NCBI RefSeq assembly: GCF_027489515.1 | Contig: NZ_JAIXZS010000035.1 | Span: 21,984 to 85,983 of the forward strand | Direction: 5' to 3' | DNA length: 64,000 nucleotides | Source of the DNA: Novosphingobium sp. | GTDB taxonomy: Bacteria > Pseudomonadota > Alphaproteobacteria > Sphingomonadales > Sphingomonadaceae | Shown: positions 29,401 to 41,400 of the stretch, piece after piece | Layout: every line of letters starts with the position of its first letter | Position numbering within the stretch: position 1 is the stretch's first letter | Made by a program: the position numbers and the translations under genes | Notes under the pieces: generated by a model | What the model was told of the DNA's origin: nothing | Databases searched by the model: none | What the model saw: only the letters and a program-made list of their open reading frames with translations

Positions 29401-32400
29401 ATGGCACGGTCAGCACCGGCGGCGATGCCGATGGCGACCAGCTCCTCGGCATCGAAAACCTCACCGGCTCGGCCTATGACGATACGCTGATCGGCGATGC
29501 GGCAGCCGAGACGATTTCCGGCGGCGCGGGCGACGATACCATCCAGGGCGGTGCGGGCGATGATCGCCTGCTCGGTGGTAGCGGCGACGATGCGCTATCG
29601 GGCGGCCTCGGCGCAGACGTGATCGACGGCGGCTCGGGCATCAACACCGCAAGCTATGCCAGTGCTGCCGCCGGGGTCAGCATCGACCTTTCCGGCGCGG
29701 TCGGCACCGCGGGCGAGGCAACAGGCGATACGCTTGCCAATATCCAGCGCCTCGTCGGCTCGGCCTTTGCCGATACGCTCGGCGGCGGGGCCGGCAGCGA
29801 GACGATCCTTGCCGGCGCGGGCGACGATGCCTTGCGCGGCAGTGTCGGGGCCGATGTGCTCGATGGCGGCAGCGGCACCGATCTGGTGGATTACAGCACC
29901 AGCGACGGCGCGGTCACGGTTGCGCTCGATGGCTCGATCGGGATCGGCGGCGATGCAGCAGGCGATCAGCTCAGTCGCATCGAAGGCGTGATCGGCTCCT
30001 CGCTCGACGACCGGTTGAGCGGCAGTGCCACCGCCAACGTCCTCGGCGGCGGCGCAGGCAACGATACGCTCGCGGGGGGGGGTGGCGACGACACCTTGCT
30101 CGGCGGGGCTGGCAACGATCTCCTCGATGGCGGCGCGGGGTCGGACCTCATCGACGGCGGCGAAGGCGCCGATACCGTCGACTATGCGGATTCGAGCTCG
30201 GGAGTCTCGGTCTCGGTCGATGGCTCGGTGTCCACCGGCGGCGCCGCCGAAGGCGACCGGCTGGTCGGTGTCGAGAACCTCATCGGCTCGGCCTTCGCCG
30301 ATACCCTGCGCGGCACGGCGGCCGATGACAGTCTCGTCGGCGGGGCAGGCGACGATGTCCTCGCCGGGCGCGGCGGGGCAGACCAGCTCGTCGGCGGTGC
30401 CGGCTACGATACCGCAGACTACGGCGATGCCGCAGCCGCCGTCACCGTGTCGCTCGCAAGCGGTCTCGGCACCGCGGGCGATGCGGCGGGCGACCGGCTC
30501 GAAAGCATCGAGCGCCTGCTCGGCTCGTCCTTCGCCGATAGCCTCACCGGCTCCTCGCAGGCCGATACGCTCGACGGCGGCGCCGGCAACGATGTGCTGT
30601 CCGGACTTGGCGGCGACGATATCATCCTCGGCGGCGCGGGCGACGACATGATCGATGGCGGCGCGGGTGCCGATGCCATCGACGGCGGGCTTGGCCGCGA
30701 TACGGTCGACTATTCGGCCTCACTGGTCGGAGTCACCGTCACGCTTGCCGGGGGCACCAGTGCAAGCGGCCTTGCCGAAGGCGACGTGCTCACCGGCATC
30801 GAGGAAGTGATCGGCTCAGCCGATGACGACGCCATCACCGGCGGCGCAGCAGACGAGACACTGCGCGGCGGCGCGGGCGATGACATCTTGCGCGGCGGTG
30901 CAGGCGCCGATCTGCTCGATGGCGGCGCGGGCACCGATACGGCCGACTATTCGCGCGCGGCCGCCGGCATCGCGCTCAGCCTGGTGACGGGCGGTAGCGG
31001 CGGCGAGGCGGCAGGCGACAGTTTCGCTGGTATCGAGATCGTCGAGGGCAGCGCCTTTGCCGATACCATCGCAGGCTCGGACAGCGATGATACCTTGCGC
31101 GGGCGCGGCGGCGGAGACCGGCTCGATGGCGGGCTCGGCGCCGATCTGCTCGATGGCGGCGCCGGCAGCGATACCCTGCGCGGCGGCGCGGGGGCAGACA
31201 TGCTGCTGGGGGGGGCCGGGTCCGATACGGCGGATTACTCGACCTCCGCTGCCGGGATCGCGATTAACCTCGATGGCTCGCTTTCGGCCGGAGGGGATGC
31301 GCAGGGCGATACGCTGTCTTCGATCGAAAACGCGATCGGTTCGGCCTTCGACGATGCGATTACCGGCACCTCGCAGGGCGAAACGCTGGACGGCGGCGCC
31401 GGCAACGATGTGCTCTCCGGCCAGGGCGGCAGCGATACGCTGCTCGGCGGCGCGGGTGATGATCGGCTCACCGGCGGCATCGGCGCCGACCGGCTCGATG
31501 GCGGCCTCGGTTTCGATACGGCAAGCTACGCCGATTCCGCTGCCGGGGTCACGGTGCGGCTTGATGGCGGCCCGGCATCGGGCGGCGATGCCGAGGGCGA
31601 TGTGCTCACCGGCATCGAAGGCGTGATCGGCTCGGCGCAGAACGACACGATCATCGGCGGCACGGCGGACGACCGGCTCGATGGCGGTGCGGGTGACGAT
31701 GCGCTCACTGGCGGTGCGGGCGACGATATCCTGCTCGGCGGCAGCGGCGACGATGTGATCGTCGGCGGGCTCGGCGCCGACCAGATCGATGGCGGCACCG
31801 GCAGCAACACCGCCAGTTATTCAGGCGCAGCCGCGGGCGTCGCGGTCGATCTCTCGGGCGCGGCGGGCACCGGCGGCGAGGCGGCGGGCGATACGCTCAC
31901 CGGAATTGCGCGCCTGATCGGCTCGGCCTTCGCCGATACCCTCGGCGGCGGCGATGGTGCGGAAACGATCCTCGGCGGCGCGGGCGATGACATGCTGCTC
32001 GGCAGCGCGGGCAACGATCTGCTCGATGGCGGCAGCGGGTCCGATACCGTCAGCTACGCCGGCTCGGGCAGCGCGGTCACCGCCTATCTCGATGGCCGCG
32101 CCGGCAGCGGCGGTGATGGCGCAGGCGATGTGCTCACCGCCATCGAAGGCCTTGTCGGTTCGGCCTTCGATGATCAGCTCAGCGGCAGCGACAACGCCGA
32201 CCTGCTCGATGGGGGCACCGGCAACGATACCCTGCGCGGCGGCGGCGGCAGCGATACGCTGACAGGTGGCGCTGGCAACGACGTGATTGTCGGCGGCGAT
32301 GGCGCCGATGCGATCGATGGCGGGCTCGGCGCCGATACGGCGAGCTATGCCGACGCAACCAGCGCGGTGACCGTTTCGCTCGATGGTAGCGCCGGCAGCG

Positions 32401-35400
32401 GCGGCGCTGCAGGCGATACGCTGACGGGCATCGAAATCCTGATCGGCACCGGTTTCGACGACCGGCTCGGCGGCGGCGCAGCGAGCGAGACGATCCGCGC
32501 GGGCGATGGCAACGATACCCTGCTCGGCAGCCTAGGCAGCGATGCGCTGGTCGGCGGCGATGGTACCGACAGCGCGGACTATTCGGGTTCGACGGCCGCG
32601 ATCAACGCCGGGCTCGATGGGCGCAGCGGCAGCGGCGGTTTTGCCGAAGGCGATCGCCTCACCGCGATCGAGCGCCTCGTCGGCTCGGGCTTCGGCGATA
32701 CGCTCGCCGGCGGCACCGGCAGCGAAACGCTCGATGGCGGTGCGGGGGATGATACGCTTACCGGCTCCATCGGCGCGGACACGCTGATCGGCGGCAGCGG
32801 TTTCGACACCGCGGATTATTCGGCCTCCACCGGCGGCGTGACGGTCGCCACCGATGGTGCCGCCGGCGGCAGCGGCGATGCGGCTGGCGATACGCTCAGC
32901 GGGATCGAACGCGTGGTCGGCTCGGCGCTCGCCGATACGCTCGGCGGCAGCACGGGTGCAGACACGCTCGAAGGTGGGGCCGGGGGCGATACGCTGACGG
33001 GCGGCGCGGGCAACGATACCCTGCTCGGCGGCGCGGGCGACGACGCGATCACTGGCGGCACTGGTGCTGATACCATTGATGGTGGCACCGGCATCGACCG
33101 GCTGAGCTATGCGGCATCCACCGCGGGCATCCAGCTCAATCTCGTCACCGGCGCGGGTCTCGGCGGCGATGCTGCGGGCGATCGGGTTAGCGGGATCGAG
33201 CAGGTCGATGGGTCCGACTTTGCCGATACGATCACCGGCAGCGGGGCGGACGAGGTGCTTTCGGGGGGGGCGGGCAACGACACGCTCGCCGGCGGTGCGG
33301 GCAGCGATATGCTCTCCGGCGGCCTTGGCAACGATGCGCTCAGCGGCGGGGCCGGGGCGGACCAGCTCGACGGCGGCACCGGATTCGATACTGCCGACTA
33401 CAGCGCCAGCACGGGCGCGGTGCAGATCACGCTCGATGGCTCGACCGCGACCGGCGGCGATGCCGAGGGCGACAGCCTGACTGGCATCGAGCGCGTCGTC
33501 GGCTCGGCCTTCGGCGATACGATCATTGGCGGTTCGGCCGCCGAAACACTCGAGGGCGGCGCCGGGAACGACACGCTCACCGGCAGCGGCGGCGGTGATA
33601 CCCTGCTGGGCGGCGCGGGCGACGATCTCCTGCGCGGCGGCACGGGCGCGGACGTGCTCACCGGCGGCGACGGGTTCGATACCGCCGATTACGGAGCGTC
33701 CGATGCGGCGGTGCAGATCGTCCTTGATGGCTCGGCGGCACAGGGCGGTGATGCCGCCGGAGACGTTCTGTCCGCGATCGAGCGCGTCAACGGCTCTGCC
33801 TTCGATGATACGATCACCGGTAGCGCGGGTGCGGAAACGCTGTCCGGCAGCGCGGGTGACGATACGCTGACCGGCCTTGCCGGGGGCGATACACTGTCTG
33901 GCGGATCGGGCGACGATACCCTCGATGGCGGCGCGGGCGCAGACCGCATCGATGGCGGCAGCGGGCTCGACACAGTGACTTACGCGGCCTCGTCGGCAGC
34001 GGTCGCCGCGTCGCTTGGCGGCATCGCCGGCAGCGGCGGCGATGCCGCGGGCGATACGATCAGCAATGTCGAGGTGCTGCGCGGCTCGGCCTTCGGCGAT
34101 ACGCTGACCGGTCGTAGCGGGGCGGACACGCTGCTGGGCGATGCGGGCGATGATACGCTCGTCGGCACGGCCGGATCCGATACGCTCGACGGCGGAGACG
34201 GCTTCGATACCGCTGATTATTCTGCCTCCGCCGGCGGCGTCACCGTCAATCTCGATGGCACGGTTTCCTCGGGCGGCGATGCGGCGGGCGACAGCCTTAC
34301 CGCGATCGAGCGCGTGGTTGGCTCGGCCCAGGCCGATGCCCTGCGCGGCGCCGATGGCAACGATACGCTCGAGGGCGGCGGTGGCAACGATGCGCTGAGC
34401 GGCGGCGTGGGCGCAGACCGCCTGCTCGGCCAGGCGGGAGACGACACGCTGGTCGGCGGGCTCGGTGCCGACGTGCTCGATGGCGGGCTCGGCAGCGATA
34501 CAATCGACTATTCAGGCTCGGCAGCCGGGGTCAACGCCGGGCTCGACGGCGCGGCCAACACCGGCGGCGATGCGGCAGGCGACACGATCACCGGCGCCGA
34601 AGTGCTGATCGGCACCGCATTCGCCGATACGCTGCGCGGCGGCGCATCCGCAGATACCCTGCTGGGCGGCGCAGGCGACGACACGCTGCGCGCCAGCGCC
34701 GGCGCCGACGTGCTCGATGGCGGCAGCGGCTTTGACAACGCAGACTATTCGGCGAGCAGCGCCGGGGTCACCATCAATCTCGGCGCCGGCACGGGCACCG
34801 GCGGCGATGCGGCGGGCGATACGCTGACGGGGATCGAGCAGGTCACCGGCTCCGCGCAGGCTGACCGGCTCACTGGCAGCAACAATGCAGATGTCCTCCT
34901 CGGTGGCGGCGGAGACGACGTGCTCGCGGGCGGCCTCGGCGACGATGCGCTGAACGGCGGCAGCGGCAACGATACGTTGACTGGCGGCGCGGGCAGCGAT
35001 CTGCTCGATGGCGGCGCCGGAACCGATACGGCAGACTATTCGGCATCGATCCAGGCCGTGCGCGTCGCACTCGATGGCAGCGCCAGCGCGGGCGGCGATG
35101 CCGATGGCGATACGCTGGCCGGGATCGAGATCGTGATCGGCTCGGCGCAGGGCGACAGGCTGATCGGCGCCGCCGCCAACGAGACGCTGCAGGGCGGCGC
35201 GGGCGATGACACCCTGATCGGGGCGGGCGGCGCCGATGCGCTGATCGGCGGCGATGGCTTCGACACGGCAGACTATTCGGCCGCCACCGCCCGCATCGCC
35301 GTCGCGCTCGATGGCAGCGCGGGCACCGCGGGCGATGCCACCGGCGATACCCTCACCACGATCGAGCAGCTGATCGGCACCGGGTTCGACGATACGCTCG

Positions 35401-38400
35401 GCGGCTCGGCCGGGGATGACACGATCCTCGGCGGCAGCGGCGCGGATACGCTGAGCGGCGCAGCCGGTAACGATACGCTCACCGGTGGCACGGGCGACGA
35501 TACGCTGATCGGCGGTGCCGGGGCCGATGCGCTCGACGGCGGCATCGGCTTCGATACCGCAAGCTATGCGGCCTCGGCCAGCGCGGTCACGGTCACGCTC
35601 GGCGGCCCGGCGGGCAGTCGCGGCGATGCGGCAGGCGATACGCTGGTCAACATCGAGCAGCTGATCGGGTCGGCCTTCGACGACCGCCTCACCGGCGCTG
35701 CCGCGAACGAGATCCTGCGCGCCGGCGCGGGCAACGATACGGTCAGCGGCGGCGACGGCGATGACCAGCTTTTCGGCGAAGCCGGCGACGACACCCTTGT
35801 CGGCGGCACCGGCGCCGACATTCTCGATGGCGGCAGCGGCAGCGATACCGTGTCCTATGCCACCTCGCTCAGCGCGGTCACGGTCAATCTCGATGGCCGC
35901 ACATCGGTCGGCGGCGATGCCGACGGCGACGTGATCGCCAATGTCGAGCGCGTGATCGGCTCGGGCTTCGATGACGTGTTCACCGGCTCCGCCAATGGCG
36001 AGCAGATCGAGGGCGGTGCGGGTGACGATCTGTTCGGCGCCAGCGCCGGGGCCGATGTGCTGACCGGCGGCGCCGGGTTCGATACCGCAGACTACAGCGC
36101 GGGCGGCGCTGCCGTCACCGTGCGCATGGACGGGGCGGTCTCGTCCGGTGGGCTTGCCGAAGGCGATGTGCTCGCCGGCGTGGAGCGGGTGATCGGCACC
36201 GCCTTTGCCGATAGCGTCACGGGCTCGACCGGCGCCGACACAATCCTGGGGCAGGACGGCAACGACACGCTGTCGGGCGGTGCGGGGGCGGACAGCCTCT
36301 CCGGCGGCACCGGCGACGATACCCTGATCGGCGGCGCCGGGGCGGATAGCCTCGATGGCGGCGCCGGGTTCGACAGCGCCGACTATTCGGGCGCAGGCTC
36401 GGCCGTCTCCGTGCGCATGGACGGCGTCTCCGGCACGCTCGGTGATGGCCTCGGCGAGGTCCTCACCGGCATCGAGCGTCTCGTGGGTTCGGCGCTTGCC
36501 GACAGCCTGCTCGGCTCGGCCGGCGCCGATACGATCGAAGGCGGCGCGGGCGACGATCTGGTTCAGGGCGCAGCGGGCGACGATACGCTCTCGGGCGGTG
36601 GCGGCGACGACACGATCGAGGGCGGGCTTGGCGCGGACAGCATCGATGGCGGCGCCGGCACCGATATCGCCGATTACGCGAACTCGGCCTCCGGCGTCAC
36701 GATCGCCACCAATGGCAGCACCGGCAGCGGCGGGGATGCGGCGGGCGACATGCTTGCCGGCATCGAGACCATCCGCGGCTCCGCTTATGCCGATACGCTC
36801 GGCGGCGGCACCGGCGCGGATACCTTGCTCGGCCAGTCGGGCGATGACGTGCTGGCCGGTCTCGGCGGGGCGGACGTGCTGACCGGCGGCGAAGGCTTCG
36901 ATACCGCCACTTATGCAGCCTCGGCCAGCGCCGTGACGGTCGATCTCGGCGCGGGCACCGGCAGCGCTGGCGATGCCGCAGGCGATGTGCTCAGCGGGAT
37001 CGAGCGGGTCGTCGGCTCCGCGCTGGCCGACCGGCTCACCGGCTCGGCGAACGCCGATGTCCTCGAAGGCGGCGGCGGCAACGATCGGCTCGATGGCGGT
37101 GCGGGGGCCGATACCCTGCTCGGCGGTGCGGGCGGCGATACGCTGATCGGCGGCACCGGCAGCGATACGCTCGACGGCGGCAGCGGTTTCGACACGGCTG
37201 ATTACACCGCGAGCACCCAGGGCGTCACCGTTTACAACAACGGGATCGATCCCGGCTCGGGCGGCGCCGCCACGGGCGACGTCCTCATCGATATCGAGCG
37301 CGTGCTCGGTTCTGCCTTCGCCGATACCTTGGTCGGCGATGCCACGGCCGAGACGCTGACCGGCAACGAAGGCAACGATGTGATCGAGGGCGGCGCGGGG
37401 GCCGATACCATCGATGGCGGCGCGGGCTTCGATACTGCGTCCTATGAACACGCGGCCGCTGCGGTCACCGTCAGCCTCGCGGCGGGCGGCGGTAGTGGAG
37501 GCGGCAGCGCGGGCGAAGCGGCGGGTGACGTGCTCACCGGCATCGAGCGGCTGCTCGGTTCGGACTACGCCGATACGCTGATCGGCGGCGCGGCGGCCAA
37601 CACGCTCGAAGGCGGCGCGGGGGATGATACCCTCGTCGCCGGCGCGGGCACCGATGCGCTGATTGGCGGGACCGGCAACGACACAGCCGACTATTCGGGC
37701 GCGGGCGGCGCGATCACCATCGCGCTCGATGGCAGCGCGGGCAGCGGTGATATCGCCGCGGGCGACCGGCTGACCGGTGTCGAAGGGGTGATCGGCTCGG
37801 GCTTTGCCGATACGATCACCGGCGCATTCTCCAACGATACGCTGAGCGGCGGCGGCGGGAACGACACGCTCTCCGGCGGCACCGGGGCCGATACCCTGCA
37901 GGGCGGCGCGGGCAACGATCTGCTCTCGGGTGATGGCGGCGCCGACGTACTCGATGGCGGCACCGGCATCGATACCGTCAGCTATGCGGGCTCGGTCGGC
38001 GGTGTCACCGTCGATCTTGCTGCCGGCACCGCCAGCGGAGGCGATGCGGCGGGCGATACTTACCTCGCGGTCGAGCGCTTCACCGGCTCGCGCGGCAGCG
38101 ATGCCTTTATCGGTGCCGGCGCCGACGACTGGTTCGACGGGTTCGACGGCAACGACACGCTCTCCGGCGGAGCGGGCAATGACACCTTGCTCGGCGGTAT
38201 CGGCGACGACACCATCGCGGGCGGCGCCGGCGCCGATACCATCGACGGCGGTGCGGGCTATGACAGCGCCGATTATTCGGGTTCGGCCGCCGCCGTCACC
38301 ATCCGCACCGGCGGCACGTCCAGCGGCGGCGATGCGCAAGGCGATACGCTTGCCAACATCGAGCGCGTCAGCGGCTCCGCCTTTGCCGACCGCTTCGAAG

Positions 38401-41400
38401 GTCGCAGCGCAGACGAGGAATTCGTCGGCGGCGCGGGTGACGATGTCTTCATCGCCTCGGGCGGCGCCGATATCTATCGCGGCGATGCGGGCAGCGACGT
38501 GGCCGACTACTCGGCCTCCACCAGTAGCGGCATGCTTATCTACATGGACGGCGGCTTCGGCGCGACCGGCGATGCGGCGGGCGACCGCCTGTTCGATGTC
38601 GAGACAGTGATCGGCTCGGCGCAGAACGACACCGTCGTCGCCGCGGCGACCGGCTCGACGATCCAGGCGGGCGGCGGCAACGATACGCTCACCGGCGCCG
38701 ATGGGGCCGATGTGCTCGATGGCGGCGATGGCGATGACACGATCGTCAGCGGGCTCGGCGCCGATCAGATCACCGGCGGGCTCGGCACTGATATCGTCGA
38801 CTACCGCAATTCGAATGCGGCGGTCACCGTGACCAACAACGGTTCGGCAGGCTCGGGCGGCTGGGCTGCGGGCGATGTCCTGACCGGGGTCGAGGTGATC
38901 TACGGCTCGATCAACTATGGCGACACGCTGCGTGGCGGCACGCTGGCGGCATCCTCGCTGCTGGGCTGGGGCGGCAACGATACCTTCGTGTCGTTCGGTC
39001 AGGCCGACGCCATCGACGGCGGCACCGGCACCGATACGGTCGATTATTCGGCCAGTCTCGCGGGCGTCATCGTCCGGCTCGATGGCACAGCCTCGAACGG
39101 CGGCGACGCGGCGGGCGACACGATCACCGGCGTCGAACGCGTGATCGGCTCGGCGCTCGCCGATACGCTGATCGGCGCGGGCTTCAACGAAACGCTCAGC
39201 GGCGGCGCGGGCGATGATACGCTGGTCGGCGGCAGCGGGGCGGATACGCTCGATGGCGGCAGCGGTTTCGATACGGCGGACTATTCCTCCGCTGGCGGCG
39301 TGATCGTGCGCATGGACGGCACCGCCGGCAGCGCAGGTGAGGCCAACGGCGACGTGCTCACCGGCATCGAGCGGGTGATCGGCTCGGCGCTGTCCGACGT
39401 GATCTACGGCTCGGCCAATGCCGATACCATCGTCGGCGGCGCGGGGGACGATGTGCTCGCGCCCGGTCTCGGCGCCGATACGCTCGATGGCGGTGCGGGG
39501 ATCGATACTGTGGACTACACGGGTTCGGGCAGCGCGCTCACCGTCAACCTCACCAATGCTTCACTCTCCACCGGCCTTGCCCAGGGGGATACCTACACCA
39601 ACATCGAAGTCTGGTCGCTTTCGGCGCTGGGGGACACGTTCCTCGGCTCGGCCGGTGCGGAGACGGTCTACGGCAACGATGGCAACGATACACTCGATGC
39701 CGGCGCCGGGAACGATATGCTTTATGGCGGCAACGGCAATGATACCCTGATCGGTGGCGCGGGGGCCGATACGATCGACGGCGGCGCAGGCACCGATACG
39801 GTCGATTATTCCGCCTCGGGCGCGGGCATCACGATCAATCTCGGCACCGGCACCAACAACACCGGCGGCGATGCCGAGGGCGATTTCTTCACGCCCGGCA
39901 CGGTCGAGAACGCGCTCGGTTCGGCCAGCGACGATACGATCACCGGCAGCGCCGGCGCGAACAGCCTCAGGGGCGGCGCGGGCGATGACGTGATCCTCGG
40001 CGGCGCCGGGGCCGACGCGCTGGATGGTGGCACCGGCACTGATACGGTGAGCTATCTCGCCGCGACCGCAGCGGTTACCGTCAACCTGCTTGCCGGCACC
40101 GGCACCGGAGGGGAGGCGCAAGGTGATACGCTCGCCGGATTCGAAAACATCCAGGGCGGCAACGGCGCCGATACGCTCACCGGCGATGGCAGTGCCAATA
40201 CCGTCTGGGGCAGCTTCGGCAACGATACGATTTCCGGCGGCGGGGGCAGCGATACCCTCTTCGGCGAGGATGGCGACGATACGATCGAAGGCGGCGCCGG
40301 GGCGGATACGCTGAGCGGCGGCAGCGGCGCCAACACCCTCAGCTATGGCAATGCGGGGTCTGCCATTTCCGTCAGTCTGGCGAACGGAACCGGCACGCTG
40401 GGCGATGCGGCGGGCGATACGTTCTCCGGCTTTGCCAATATCACCGGCTCGGCCTTCAACGACATCCTCGTCGGCAGCGGTGGCGGCAATCTCATTCGCG
40501 GCGGGGCCGGCGATGATCAGATCGACGGCGCCGCCGGCAGCGACACGCTGCTGGGCGATGCTGGCAACGACACGTTCCTCGGCGGCACGGGCTTCGATTA
40601 CATGGACGGCGGCGCAGGCACCGACACGGTCGACTATTCGGCGGCGGGCGGCGCAGTCACCGCCGATCTCAACAGCGGCAACGGCACCGGCGGCGATGCG
40701 CTGGGCGACAGCTACGTCGGCATCGAGAACCTCACCGGCAGTGCCTCGGGCGATACGCTGCAGGGCAATAGCGGCAACAACGTGCTCACCGGCGGCGATG
40801 GCGATGATGCGCTGATCGGGCTTGGCGGCAACGACACCATCCTGGGCGGCAACGGCAATGACCGGATTTCGGGCGGCGCCGGTGCCGATGCGCTCGATGG
40901 CGGCGCGGGCAACAATATCCTGTTCTTCGGCACCAACGCCAATTTTCCGGACAGCGTATCGGTCTCCGCCGGGGTCACCGTCAATCTCGATGGCGTGACC
41001 CTTGGCGTCGGCGGCGATGCGGCGGGCGATACCTACCGCAACTTCCAGATCATCTATCTCACCAACCAGGCCGATAGCGTGACCGGCACCACGGCGGCCG
41101 AATGGTTCCGCGGCCTTGGCGGTGCCGATGCGATCAACGGCGGCGGCGGCATCGATACGGTGAGCTATTACGGCTCCGGCGCGGTCACCGTCGGGCTCGA
41201 CGGCACCGCCGGCAGCGGCGGCGAGGCCCAGGGCGATGTGCTCACCAATGTCGAGATCCTGCAGGGTACGCAGTTTGACGACCTGCTGTGGGGCGGAACC
41301 GGCAACAACACGCTCTATGGCATGGAAGGCAACGATACCCTGCGCGGCGATTCCGGCAGCGACCTGCTCGATGGCGGCAGCGGCTCGGATACCGTCAGCT

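Noticed and set aside
37490..37510. Possible fusion point or frameshift in the giant RTX gene at a Gly/Ser-rich insert
   Set aside because: The frame remains open and the repeat pattern resumes on both sides, so it is only a longer loop in one unit.
24273..38339. Minus-strand ORFs of 1419 and 1275 codons inside the giant gene
   Set aside because: The GGC/GAT-rich repeats give open antisense frames. The products are Ala/Arg/Ile-rich mirror repeats with no domain or ribosome site.
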